A model generated the notes under the pieces. That model ran no database searches. It worked only from the letters and a program-made list of their open reading frames with translations, and had not been told where the DNA came from. Shown in pieces: positions 50,201 to 62,717 of a stretch of 64,000 nt of DNA; the first letter of the stretch is position 1; the number at the start of each line of letters is the position of its first letter. Both the position numbers and the translations under genes were made by a program. The DNA is from Stromatinia cepivora. Its lineage: Eukaryota > Ascomycota > Leotiomycetes > Helotiales > Sclerotiniaceae. The stretch covers positions 744,001 to 808,000 of the forward strand of contig RCTD01000005.1 in NCBI GenBank assembly GCA_014898415.1, in the 5' to 3' direction.

Positions 50201-53060
50201 GCGAAACACGAAGAGTCCGTATAATAAATTATGAGATATAATAGTGGATTGGAGTAACAATAGAATCTATGACTGTATGCAACGTTCACCAATGGGGCAG
50301 GCATTAACATCAATCTTCCGACTTTCTTTCCCAAATTCCCATAGTTCTCCGAGGTATAACGACATTTCCCCTATTTGAAAAATTCTATTCTCGATCAAAC
50401 ACTTATCAAGTCTGTGGTCACTCTTGACATATGCTCGAATGCCGCTGTAGAACCATTATCAATTTATCCTTGACCTGTCACAGCCCCAAAGCTATGCTTA
50501 TTATCTTTTTTCCCTTGAGTATATTTCTAGAATATCAAACACCGAACGGCAGTTCTCGAAGCGGGATATTGAAAAACACCACAACCATTAAATCAAAGGG
50601 CCAGGTTAAAGATACTAGGTACCCTAAATTGGCACTGTACCATTTACAGTAAGTAATACGAGGTTACAGGCAGCAAAGAAGAGTTTTGATATGGGTGAAG
50701 AAATAAATAAATATTCTATCATGAAGAGCAAGCTGCATAACTCGAGTCAAGTACAGTCTAGCACGATTGAGTAAACTATCGCTACCAAATCAATAGAAGA
50801 TCAATGGATGCACTTTCCCTTTCGCCTGTATATATTATTTACCCGCTCTATCTTAAATAGAACTCAGAATCTCAGATGTAGGATTAGCCAGTACGAAAGC
50901 TACCCAAGTACCAAGGGTAGGTATTCCGTATGCATTGACAATTCGAAATTTGGGGAAATATGAGAATGGAATCAATCAAATCAATCAATCAAATCAATCA
51001 ATCAATAAACTTTGATGGCATGGTGATAGTTTGGTTTTGGTTGATCTTACAACGAACTGGTCTTGTGATATGAGATGAACTGGGTTTGATTTTGAATGGC
51101 TTCAAAATGGCTGGACATTTTACTACTAAGAGTCTAGGACGGATTAACTGACACTGAAAGCATTTGAGCTAGAGTTTCTATGACTGGTTTGGTTGGCTTG
51201 AAATTTGAAAGGTAGGTAAGATCTTTAATATTTCACTTTTCATATCGGAACTCACCTTTTGACACACCAACCACTAAGCTACCCTTGAAAGCTTCAGAAC
51301 TTTCACCATTCATCACCGCTCGTCACAATTCACACTTCACACTTCACACTTCACACTTCACACTTCACCTCATTTTCCACTACCGCGCCGCGCAGAGTCA
51401 CATCCACCACTTTTCTTCTCCGTGTCACCCTCCAAGCCCCAAATTTCATCGCGACCTTAGATTTTTTTTCAAAATGTACTTGTTGTTACCACTACCAAGA
51501 GAAAATCTCCTCCTTCTTGTACACATTTATAATCATTGTTACTGAATTGTACATCATGAGATAATAACTCAGCACAACTGGGGGGTATTTCTTCCCTTTT
51601 TATCTTCTTATGCATATCTACCCATACCTGCTGGCTTGGACAAAAGAAAAACACAAAACTTTAAACACAAAAACAATTGAGTCCAATCCAATTCAATCAT
51701 TTCAATCTTTTTTTTTACACTATTTTGATTCATGACCCTTTTTTTTACTTTCCTTAATATAACCTCATTGATTGGAAAAGGCCCCGCATTTAAAGTGAAG
51801 CCCCTCTTCATTCAATCCGAGTACATGACATTTACTCGTTAACTCTATTAACTTACCCAACTTCCCCGGGCGACCTAGGTCCCAAGGTCAATTGAATTAT
51901 TCGCGTCCCCATCGAATCAGCATAATCACAATCTTTAACTCGGTCGCTGTGTTGGCATCACAAGAAGCAAATCGAAACTTTTTAGCCGATACTTTCCAGG
52001 GATTCAAAAACCAGCAGAGCACTGGCATCTTTTCAATCTTTCCTATTGATTTACGAGATTTACAGTACTCTTATTCAGCTAAACAGCGTGTCGTTCGAGA
52101 CAAGTCCCACAACCTCGCATGTAATTCGCAGTATCAGTTCCCACACACACGCATACCGGTACCTCAAATAAACATCAGCCAGCATAATCGAGCTTCAAGG
52201 AATCAGCACAAGCACCGCATCGCGCAGGAAAGAAGAAGAAAATTCTCTAAACTTTCGTTACTTCGAACCACCCACTCGTACCATTCGTAACACAAATTTA
52301 TTCATACACCACCCTTCATTTCTTATCAACTCTTCTTCCTTCCAAACTCCTTCCAAGTCCTTATTAATTATGCTGGTGTAATATCCATTCGAGACTCACC
52401 CATTTCTGGCAATCATATACCCCTGGAGAAACTACTTAAAAGTTCGATGTCAAAGTGGATCTTAGCGAAATTGGTTATTACCATCATCCCCGAGCTGTTC
52501 ATGCCCCAAAGATTGTCTTCTGGAAGGATTTGCGGAACTTAATAAAACCCAAACTAGAGAAAGCGAGAGAGAGCTTGAGGACTTTCCACGGTTCAAGGCC
52601 TGGTACATAGTTTCGACAATTCAAAGTTCATGCAACCCATGCCAGTGCTTTCCTTTTAACTGACTCTCATGCGCTTGCTATATCCACCAATTCCACCTCC
52701 GACAAGCAAGCCATCGACTCCCCCACGTCGCACATCAAGAAACTACGAAGGGCCCTTGATCTATTACAGCTTCTCCTATCATTAAAATACTAACCAAAAA
52801 CGTCACGAGTCGTCCGTCCATTCTACTTGATCGTCAAAAGCCTTCTTGCTCTAGCGGGTCAAGACCCGCACTACCGATTCTTGGTAACGGCTTCTTTACT
52901 ACCCTTGGACCCTTTCTCAGACATCCCATTACATCTCTCTACGTGATCATTCTCTTGATCTTTCAATTCGCTGCTTCACTCATTTGCAATCTCGCGGAGG
53001 ACATCCAAAACACATCATTATCACCTCGATCGTTACCTACCACAATCGACATTCACGTAC
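47235..53060. other. 6 kb divergent gene-free region
   Basis: Lies between the starts of the Stc1-domain gene (-) and the Ime2-type kinase gene (+). I see no conserved frame. Noted items are a five-copy ACTTCAC tandem at 51334-51368, ATCAATCA repeats near 50974-51005, and CT-rich DNA from about 52300 typical of a fungal transcription start. The 132-codon frame at 51892-52290 has no ATG start and is not protein-like. Confidence 0.5.
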
Positions 53061-53296
53061 ATGAATGCTCTGGTTAACATAAGGAAGCTCTCGTAGAGCT
53101 ATATACGCGGCAGCATTGGTAAGTGAAATCTCCTGATATTCACTGTCCTTGACATTCAATCTTGGGATGTGTCGAAAGAGATTGCTAACACAGCCAATTT
53201 CATCCAGTATTCACTGTCGGTCATTTAACACGAATATTTATTACTTGAACTCATATATACATTACTACAATCCATACATCACCTCGATCTACAAAC
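53061..53296 (+). promoter_or_regulatory. 5' leader of the Ime2-type kinase: uORF plus probable leader intron
   Basis: An 11-codon upstream ORF (53061-53096, MNALVNIRKLS) precedes a good intron: donor GTAAGT at 53119, branch GCTAAC at about 53184, acceptor CATCCAG ending at 53207 (89 nt). Splicing would leave about 89 nt before the start codon. The uORF may lower translation; not tested. Confidence 0.4.
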
Positions 53297-55736
53297 ATGA
53301 CAGTCGCGTACGATTTGACCCACCGAGGGACCTCGGCCCCTCAAGCTTCAGCAGGACAAGCGTTGGAAGACAGGTTCGAAGTGCTGAAAGATATTGGAGA
53401 TGGTAGCTTTGGTAGTGTTGTTCTAGCACGAGTACGCGGGGCGGGAGCCAGCGTAGCTCGACGTGGAACAATCGTAAGTTTAAGCAGGGTTGGTTGAGGA
53501 ATTGCTTAAGCTGACGAAACAATTATAGATTGCTATCAAGACGATGAAGAAGACCTTCGAATCATTCCAGCCATGTCTAGAACTACGAGAAGTCGTCTTC
53601 TTGAAGACGTTACCGCCTCACCCACACCTTGTACCAGCATTGGATATATTCCTCGACCCTTTCACCAAAAAGTTGCATATTGCTATGGAGTACATGGATG
53701 GCAACTTATATCAATTGATGAAGGCTCGTGATCACAAGTGCCTGGATGTTGCTAGTGTCAAGAGTATTCTCTTCCAAATTATGCAAGGACTTGAGCATAT
53801 TCACGCCCATCACTTCTTCCATCGCGATATCAAACCAGAGAATATACTCGTTTCCACATCAGCACAGGATTCAGGAAACTCTTTCCGACGATACTCTGCT
53901 ATGGTTACCCCTCCTTCTACACCGCCAGCTTACACCGTCAAGATTGCCGATTTCGGTCTTGCACGAGAAACTCATTCGAAGTTACCTTACACAACCTACG
54001 TATCGACGAGATGGTACAGAGCACCAGAAGTATTACTAAGAGCAGGCGAGTACTCAGCTCCAGTGGATATTTGGGCGATTGGTGCTATGGCAGTGGAAAT
54101 TGCAACTCTGAAGCCTTTATTCCCTGGAGGAAACGAAGTCGATCAGGTTTGGAGAGTGTGTGAAATTATGGGTAGCCCAGGGAACTGGTACAACAAATCA
54201 GGCGAGAGAGTTGGTGGAGGTGATTGGAGAGAGGGCACGAGACTGGCTGGCAAACTTGGGTTTTCATTCCCAAAAATGGCGCCACATGCCATGGACACAA
54301 TTCTTCAAACTCCTCAGTGGCCAGCATCATTGGCAAAATTCGTCACGTGGTGCTTAATGTGGGATCCTAAGAGTCGACCAACATCAACTCAGGCGATGGC
54401 TCACGAATTCTTTACTGATGCTGTGGATCCATTAAGGCCCAAGTCTTCATCAAGGATACTCGGTCGCAAACACTCCGACTTAAGTTACCGTAGCTCAAAA
54501 GAATTCCCCGAAGCAACACCAACCTCCACAACAAAACCTTCCTGGTTCAGAAAATCTTTGATCGGTAGAAATGATAATTCTAACACCGCTTCTGTTCAAG
54601 CAAAGGAAAAGGAGAACTTGGTATCGAAACCTTCACCGGTACTTACAGCTACAATTAGTGAGATTCCTGTAGCCAAGACACGTCAGCCTGCTGCTAAGCG
54701 GTCAACGTGGGCCAGCGGAGCCACTAACGCAGCGCCGATGCCGATCTTGCCGACAATTAAACCCATTTCACCCATCTCTGATACTGCAACAGCACAAGCA
54801 AGCAGCAGAACACCATCATACAATGATCTCTATTCTGGACAAAATGATAAGGGTTCGAAGAAAATCGGTCGTCAACTATCAGTTGCCTCAAGCACGAATC
54901 ATTATGCGGAAATTCATCGACAACAAGCAGAAATGGCATTGAATGGAAATTCCGGATTGGTATCTCCTCCAAGTGGCCACAAAGAAAGCTTTTTCTCTCA
55001 CCTAAGGAAACGTGCGAGAAGATTCTCTGGTCGACAATCTCAAACTCCCATGTCGCCAAAATCAATGGATCTTGAAGCACAGGCTGGATGTGGACCTTGG
55101 TCGAGCAATCGATCATCTATGGTATTGGATGTTAATCAACCTTCTAGCCCTGCTGCGCAAAAAGTCGATTCCTCCGAGGCATTGGACAAGGCGCTGCGCA
55201 ACGTCCAGCAAAACTTGGATTCCCCACAAAGCACAAATTCCCCGCCTATACCACCGACTCATCAAATTCACCCAAGCAGCGTTCTGAAGAGACATCACTC
55301 AGTGCCTCATCAACAAGCACCGCGCTCAACTGCTGATATTCCAAGATCTGTTGCACCCATACCTACTAGGAATAGGAGGAGCCAGTTACCAGGCGTTCAA
55401 CAATATGAGACTCCTGATGAGGAGGACGAATTGCTTGACGAAGCCCAAATTTCCACGAAGAAGACAATGATGAAGCGCGGGAATTCAGTCCAAACTGATC
55501 ATCGACAACCACTAAGACAATCACATAGTAATACTGGTTTAAATCCATACCCCACACCTTCTCCGTCCGCCAATGGTAATTCGGTGCTTTTTGGTCAAGG
55601 GTTAAACAATCCTTCACCAACTCCAAAACCTCATGTACCTAGCAAGCAATCTTCGACACCACCATACGACTATGAGGGGAATGAATGGGCAGCATCTGCC
55701 GCCGCTAGTATCTTCGCAGCACAAAATCGATTTTAG
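53297..55736 (+). CDS. ime2: Ime2-type (RCK/MAK family) serine/threonine kinase
   Basis: Predicted 794 aa in two exons, 53297-53473 and 53529-55736. The kinase domain covers about residues 30-370: Gly loop IGDGSFGSV, K63 in IAIKTMKK, catalytic HRDIKPEN with D159, DFGLAR with D200, and an activation loop with T214-T215-Y216 before VSTRWYRAPEVLL, the TxY site of Ime2/RCK kinases. A roughly 25-residue insert between HRD and DFG (FRRYSAMVTPPSTPPAY) is typical of fungal Ime2 homologues such as A. nidulans ImeB. The C-terminal 420 residues are Ser/Pro/Thr/Gln-rich and probably disordered. Family members control meiosis in yeast and light-responsive sexual development and growth in filamentous fungi; that role is inferred. 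The upstream gene-free region is about 6 kb. Confidence 0.94.
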
Positions 55737-57450
55737 ACGATCCTCTATCGTCAATTTGTAAAATACTTGGAGGAAAAGTTTCGGGGCATTTACATTGCAT
55801 GGTGTTTGGGTAATAGGGAGGGGTCAGTTTTGTTCAAACGTTCTTTGTGACATCAGTTTACTACCAGTACCGCTGGGTCTAGCGAGTTCATCTGCGGCGT
55901 TTAATGTTGATATCGAAACCTTCTTTTGATTTTTATTTTCCAGCTTCATACCCCTGAGCATAGTAGCGCCTATAGAAGCGCTTCTTGGTGTTCATCATTT
56001 TTCTCGTCTTCTAAATACCCTTTTATAGACTGCACTAAATTTTGTTTTCCGAAGATTCAATGGAAAAAACTGCTTCACAGCACTCAAACAATATCTCATT
56101 TGTCATTAAATTTTTCATATGGATGTGGCCTGTAGCAAATTCACTTGAATGCCAGGACCGAATTATATACACCGTTTTTTTCTTTCTTACTTTTCAGGGT
56201 CAATTGCGAATTTTAGGCGAGCCACGTGGCGACAGTTAATTGGGGGAGGTGAATCTGTTTATCAACAGCGGCCTCACAATTACTGTCCAATTCACATGTT
56301 TCGAAGACTAGCTTCAACAAAAAAATATGGGCATGGGAAAAGGATCTGGGTATTGCCGCTTTGGCGGGACGGGCAGAGGAGGGGTTTAAGGGTATGCATA
56401 TTTGTGGCGGGGTTGTACATCTACTTAATTATTATTTTTCCTTGTTCTCCTCTTATTTCCTTTGTCGTACATAACTGGTCGGGACTATCCTGGGAACTGC
56501 AAGGCTTTGCTGCAGGAAGGATTTTCTGGGGAACATGCTCGTTCCTGGATATGAGGTGGGGAGGTCCTTGGAGGATTGGCTGGATCTAGAGATGCTTTCA
56601 TGCATGCATGCATGGATGGAGGACTTGGAGAGACATGATTCGCTGTTATGCTGTGTTGGCTAGCGAGGTTGGTTTCGATGGAACTGCTGGCCGGTATGTC
56701 ATTGTCATTGTCATGGAAGGGAGGAAATCGTATCGTCGTATCGACAAGTCTTGGAGATGATAGGCTGGTGTGTTGGAAGGTGATGGATGTGGATGGAATA
56801 TCTGGATCGTTAGGGGGGTGGGAATTGTATTTAGATGGTGGCGAGTGCCGAGGATCAATGGAAGATAGATAGATGGAGGAAGGAATTATAGGCTAGTCTG
56901 TCTATATTAAATATAGCGTGATGACGCTCTGTTTTCTTCCGATTTTTCTCGTCTGGTTTTGTCTTGGGTATCATCTGTGAATTCGTGAATTTGTAATATC
57001 TAATTATTATAGGTATGTGTAAATTATGCGTTCTACTTAATTGGTTGACTAGGTAATTGACTAACTAACTGACTGACTCATCGAATAAATAGTATGATCT
57101 TCAAAGTGGACCGGACCGATGGACGGCTATTATAGTGTAATGTAGTATAATATAATATATATGGTATGATCTGGTATAGTATGATATGATATAACATGGT
57201 ATAATAATATGGTATTCATTAAAGAGGATATCGATGATTCATATATCAGGTAGGTAGGTATCTATGGATGGATAGATGAGCTCTGATATAATATGGTATG
57301 GTGTGTGTTTTATGGATTATGGATTATGATGGATATTGTTATATTGACTCTAGAGATCATTTGTAGTATTGGTTTATGGTTTGTGGAATTGGGGATAGGG
57401 GATAGGAAATCGGGGAAGGGGATGAGGAATACTGTAGTTGATAAAGGAAG
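55737..57450. other. 3' flank of kinase gene and transition to the AT-rich block
   Basis: Starts with the kinase 3' flank. An ATG-led 146-codon frame near 56149-56589 has no recognisable similarity and probably lies in flanking sequence. A CATG run occurs near 56600-56615, and TATGATA/ATGGTAT-like short repeats at about 57135-57215. AT content rises steeply after about 57450. Confidence 0.5.
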
Positions 57451-58524
57451 TAATGTAAGATATATTAAAGATTTATATATTTTTATAAACTTTAAACAAA
57501 AGATTTTTATTAATTATTTTATATTATTTTGATGTTATTTTAATGAAAATATTATATATCAAAAATTCAAAATATTTTATAAAATAATAATAAAAATCAT
57601 TATAATTATTATTAATAAAAACCAAAATTTGTATTTTAAAATTTATTAAAATGGAAATATAATAATTATCCAAAAAATCTTCTTTATTAATTTCTTTATT
57701 TTTATTTTCTATTTTATTTTTATTATTATTAATTATATTTAAAACTCTTTTTAAAAAAAAGATAATTCGATATCAATATATTAAAACTAAAATTCTTTAT
57801 TATTCTAAAAAACAATTTTCTAAAATCAAATTTTTTTTATTCAAAATATTAATCTGAATTACAAATAAATAATCTATATATATATAATATATACAATTCC
57901 TAAAAAATATTCCAATCAATTTTCTTTTTTAATCCCCTTTCAAATTAATCAAATTATCAAATTTATAAATATTTCGAAAACAAATCAATATATATTATAT
58001 TAAAAGAGTGTTTTTATATTAAATTAAAAAGAAATAAAAAAAAATATTATATATTCTATTTTATATAAAATAAATGATAAATATTATATTATTTTTCAAA
58101 AATCTTTTATTTTAAAAAAAATCATTATTTTCAATTATAATTTATATTAAAATATAAGAATTGAATAAACAAATAATAGAATATTATTCTATAATTGAAT
58201 AAAATATAAATAATATCGAAAAATCATTAAAAAATCTATATTATATATCGAAAAAATGAAATCTTTGATTTTATATATATAATAAAAAAATAAAAAAATT
58301 CAAGGATTGAATATTCTGAAAATATTTTTCAAAAAGAATAAATTTTTTTTGGAAATATTTTAAAAGAAAAAATAAAGTTTTATTATTATTGAATTTTATT
58401 AAATTTATATAATTTTCATTATTGATAAATAAATAAAATTATATTCAGATTATATATTTATACAAAATAAAATTCCAAATTATATAATTAATAAAACTAT
58501 TATAAAACTTTTTGAAATAATTAT
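57451..58524. other. Extremely AT-rich, RIP-like spacer
   Basis: Almost no G or C and no usable frame on either strand. It is continuous with the retroelement block and is probably older repeat DNA mutated beyond recognition. Confidence 0.6.
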
Positions 58525-58674
58525 TGTGACGAACCCAACGAGCGTTTAGAGATCAACCTTAGAATTAAAAGCTATAGAGCTAAAGAGAGTGTACTACAAA
58601 GCTATATATATAATCGGCTCGGGACTTAATATCGTACTAACCTGATCAAACGCAATCATATATATTTCGTAATA
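58525..58674. repeat. Left LTR of element 1
   Basis: 150 bp, TGT start; its terminal ACA has changed to ATA. G and C are retained mainly in its outer (left) half. Confidence 0.85.
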
Positions 58675-59895
58675 CTACCCCCCCCTTCTGAAGAGTTCGC
58701 CTTGAATTTATTTTAAATGAATGATTTAAATACAAAATGATCACTAATCTTTTTTTAATAAAAATTCCTGATATACAGATTGCATCACAGCCAACGAATA
58801 TGCATTCATTGTATTATATACCTCCTTCAAGCGATCTTCAAAATATCGGCTATTGATCATCTCTCCTAGATCTTTATCATTGTTGTTTTCAGGCTCAATA
58901 GTTAATATAATAGCCGAAATAGGCTTTTATCGATCTCGGATTCCTTGATATGGGTCTAGTGGATAGGTTTGTATCCAATGAGAATTACTTCTACATCGTA
59001 TATATTTATTTTGTTTGTATAAGAGAGTTCTTTTAGAAAAAGAAAACTTGGGCATTTGTATATAGAGTAGAATCAAAGTACAATCAAATTTGTCCGATTG
59101 GGTATCAAAAGGGCTAAGAATATTAATAACATTAAGGTTGCTAATATCCATTGGATCGTAATTCCGAAAATGAGATGGATTCTGTAATATATATAAGGCT
59201 CTAAATTCACTAGAATAGGATAATATAGGGAATCCATTCATTGTACAAACAATTAGTTGTTATATAACCTGAACAAAATCGGGATAAAAATAAGAAAGAG
59301 AAAACTATTAAGAAAGATAATTTCTAAAAGTAATATTGAATCCATTACAAAAAATTGAGATTTTATTCGAATTGGATCAATTCTGACCTTTGGCTTTATA
59401 AAAAATCCTTTCGAATTTTGTAATATAGATATATAAAAAATCGATTCCTTGTTTGAGAATGAATAACTTATCTTCAACTTCTTGAACTTTATTCGGATTG
59501 TTGTAAACGCGTATGAGTTGATCCAGGATCGTTGTATGATCTAAGGGAATGTTTTGATCAAGAGAAGAAAACTGAGATAGTACCAGGGAAAGAGGATTTC
59601 GGACGAGAAGGAGTATGAGCGGCAGGAATGCATTCGAGAATCAAGAAGCGTAGGAATGAGATTTCATCCCGTTAATGAATCACTTCACCACAAAGTTCTA
59701 TAATCATAAAGTTTATCAAATCGTAATCTATAACTTAGAAATTAAAAAAAAAAAAAAATAACATCTTTGAATAATATCAAGAAGATCTATATACAAACAA
59801 AAGAATATGAATATATATCTAAACAAAAACAAACAAAGTGTATATGAGTATATACAAATATTATTCCATTTTTTATCTGGAAGAGCTTTTAATAA

Positions 59896-60045
59896 TGTAA
59901 CGAACCCAATAAACGTTTAGAAATCAACCTTAGAATTAAAAGCTATAAAGCTAAAGAGAATATACTACAAAGCTATATATATGATCGGCTCGGGACTTAG
60001 TACCGTACTAGCCCGATCGGACGCGATCACGTGTATCTCGTGACA
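59896..60045. repeat. Right LTR of element 1
   Basis: 150 bp, TGT...ACA. G and C are retained mainly in its outer (right) half, while its inner half is A/T-shifted relative to the left copy. Confidence 0.85.
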
Positions 60046-60287
60046 ATTATTCAGATAATAAATTGATTTTCATATTTCTCTAATTTTAATTTTATTAAAA
60101 ATATATAAAATTAAAAAAAAAAAAATCGAATTATTATCTAAAGAATAATATAAATTATAATAAATTCAAAAAAACTATAAAGAAAATATAAAAAATAATA
60201 TTAAAAGAATATCTATTAAAATTATTTAAATTTATAAAAAAATAATATAAAACTATAATTAATTCGAATAAAATATATATTAGATTT

Positions 60288-60531
60288 TGTTACGAACCTC
60301 AACTACGAAACGAAGGCTAACCGAAAACGGGCCGAATTGTATACTAATTTGAAGAGTTTTTATTTATAATAAATAGAGAATTCTTTAATACAATTAAAAA
60401 GAATAATGAAAAGTCTTATTTATTTATATTTATATATTATTATATTTTTATATTTGTATTCTAAATCTGATTTTTAATTTTAAATCTATTGTTATTTTAT
60501 TATTAATCGATTCTTTGTTATGATTTTTACA
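60288..60531. repeat. Left LTR of element 2
   Basis: 244 bp, TGT...ACA. Its outer half keeps C and G where the right copy has T and A. Confidence 0.85.
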
Positions 60532-61260
60532 ATTCTTTTTATTTACTTTTGAAAGCAATTTGTTAATTAATTTTGAGAATAACTTTATTTTTTGATTTAT
60601 AAGAATCTTCGAATTTTATTAAAAGATTTTTGAAAGGAAATTATCGAATTAAATCTAGAAAACGAATTTTTGAAATTCTTCAGAATATTATCGAAAATTT
60701 TCGAAATTCATTTTTGAAATTTATCTTCAAAATATATACGAATTTGATTTCGAAATGAGTTTTCGAAAACCTTTCGGAATATTATCGAAAATTTATCAAA
60801 AATATTACGAAAAATTTTCGAATCAAGAAAATCAAGAAAACAAAAGAAAGAAATTGAAAAGATTTATTTCGAAAGATATGAAAATAATATACAAATCGAA
60901 TTCTATTTTATTTTACGAAATTCGAAAGTGAATTTTTAAATTATATAAATTATTTAAACAAAAAAACGAAAAGATGAAAAGTATATAAAGAATCTTTAGG
61001 ATTTTATTGAAAGATTGAAGAATTTTGAATATAAAAGTTGTTGAAAAAGTTGAAGATATTAAAATTGAAGATATTGAAGTTAAGATTATTATAAAACCTT
61101 TGGTATTACTTTTGAAGAGTATAATAAATGAATTTATATATGATAATAACTGTATTTCTATTTTCAAATAGGATTTTGATAAAATACTTGAAGTTTTTTT
61201 TTAAATGGAATATTAGATCTTTTTCAAAAGAAAGAATGAAAGTATATTTATCGAAAATTT

Positions 61261-61326
61261 ATCGAATTTGAATTGAAAATATATCGAATTTGAATTGAAA
61301 ATATATCGAATTTGAATCGAAAATAT
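61261..61326. repeat. Three 22-bp tandem repeats inside element 2
   Basis: Units at 61261-61282, 61283-61304 and 61305-61326; the first two are identical and the third differs by one T/C change. A second small duplication of about 19 bp (AAATAAAGATATAGACATT) lies near 61500-61537. Confidence 0.8.
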
Positions 61327-61805
61327 ATTTATCGAAATTATATCGAAATCGAAGTAAAAATGGATCGAAATTGAAAATATATATAAGGGTTTTTAAATAA
61401 TATTAAAGAGTTTTCAAAAAATGAAATTATAATTCTTGATATTTTTATATTATAATACAATTATATAATAGTTTTGAAAATATTGAATTTTATAAAATAA
61501 AGATATAGACATTAAATAAAGATATAGACATTCTGATTTCATTATTATAGGAATTAATAAGATTTTGAAAAATTGAAAAAATTTCGATAGATTTATAATA
61601 GTTTTATAAAAGGTATATAATATATTGTTGAATAATATTCGTTCTAATTAGATATTAGTTTTGAATAGTATTCAAATTGATAATTTTAAGAAAAATATAT
61701 AATACAATATCGAATAATATTAATTTTGATTGGATATTTCAATTTAAATAGTTTCATTTTAATATTAAAAGTTTTCGAAAACAAAAACTTCGGAAAAGAG
61801 GGTTT

Positions 61806-62049
61806 TATTACGAATTTCAATTATGAAATAAAAGCTAATCGAAAATAGGCTGAATTGTATATTAATTTAAAGAGTTTTCATTTATAATAGATAGAGAATT
61901 CTTCAATACGATTAAAAAGAATAATGAAATGTCTTATTCTCTTATACTTATATATTATTATATTTTTACATTTGTATTCTAAATCTGATTCTTAATTTTA
62001 AATCTATTGTTATTCTATTATTAGCCGATTCTTTATTATGATTCTCACA
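61806..62049. repeat. Right LTR of element 2
   Basis: 244 bp. Its first bases TGT have become TAT, and it ends CACA. Its outer half keeps C and G where the left copy is A/T. Confidence 0.85.
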
Positions 62050-62383
62050 GATTTTAATAATACTTATATATCTTAAGTTTTTTCTTATAATATTTTGATT
62101 GATTAAAACCCTTATAAATAAAGGAAAGTATAACTGCTTTTTAGTATATCTTATAATACTTCTCTCATCAATTATAGTATATCTTGTATTTAATAATCAA
62201 TATAGTTCAAGTTCTTTTATTATTTATCGTTTGTTATAATTTCAATATAATCGATATATTTATTAATATAATATTATAATATTCGAAGCTAGATATTAAT
62301 ACTGATTGTATTAATCAGTTTATAATCTTTATATTAATTTATTTATAATAATTATATTATTATATCATCATCTTATATTATAT

Positions 62384-62717
62384 TATATTATATATTATAT
62401 TATATTATATTATATTATATTATATATATTATATATATTATATTATATTATATTATATTATATTATATTATATTATATTATATTATATTATATATATTAT
62501 ATTATATTATATTATATTATATTATTATATTATATTATATTATATTATATTATATTATATTATATTATATTATATTATATTATATTATATTATATTATAT
62601 TATATTATATTATATTATATTATATTATATTATATATATTATATTATATTATATTATATTATATTATATTATATTATATTATATTATATTATATTATATT
62701 ATATTATATTATATTAT
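62384..62717. repeat. Pentanucleotide microsatellite (ATTAT)n, interrupted
   Basis: About 330 bp of ATTAT units with a few TATATA interruptions. It is the reverse complement of the unit found at 40056-40325. It forms the right edge of the AT-rich block. Confidence 0.9.

Larger units (their letters stand above)
58525..60045. mobile_element. Miniature LTR retroelement 1, RIP-mutated, with 5-bp TSD
   Basis: Two 150-bp direct repeats (58525-58674 and 59896-60045) align without gaps. The downstream copy begins TGT and ends ACA, and the element is flanked by ATTAT on both sides (58520-58524 and 60046-60050), a perfect 5-bp target-site duplication. Total length is 1521 bp. The internal 1221 bp holds no recognisable gag, protease, reverse transcriptase or integrase, so it looks non-autonomous (TRIM/LARD-like) or internally deleted. 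The two LTRs differ at about 22 sites, all transitions, as RIP produces. A purine-rich GGAAGAG about 12 bp before the 3' LTR could be the polypurine tract; no clear primer-binding site is visible. Orientation is therefore uncertain. Confidence 0.85.
60288..62049. mobile_element. Miniature LTR retroelement 2, RIP-mutated, with 5-bp TSD
   Basis: Two 244-bp direct repeats (60288-60531 and 61806-62049) align end to end. The left copy begins TGT and ends ACA; GATTT flanks both sides (60283-60287 and 62050-62054), a perfect 5-bp target-site duplication. Total length is 1762 bp. The internal 1274 bp is extremely AT-rich, has no coding capacity and contains short tandem repeats. LTR differences are overwhelmingly transitions, with about two A/T transversions. 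The LTRs are unrelated to those of element 1, which ends 242 bp to the left, so these are two separate families. Confidence 0.85.

Noticed and set aside
51334..51368. Short direct repeats considered as CRISPR or telomere-like arrays
   Set aside because: Units of 7 bp without spacers, and similar arrays elsewhere, are ordinary microsatellites; the genome is eukaryotic.
51892..52290. 132-codon frame upstream of the Ime2-type kinase
   Set aside because: It begins at a TTG, not an ATG, and looks like promoter/leader DNA.
56149..56589. 146-codon frame downstream of the Ime2-type kinase with a hydrophobic stretch
   Set aside because: Likely 3' flanking sequence by position; no family resemblance and no supporting signals.
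58927..59477. Two minus-strand frames (74 and 104 codons) inside LTR element 1
   Set aside because: They lie in RIP-mutated DNA and match no retroelement protein I can recognise; reported only as element interior.
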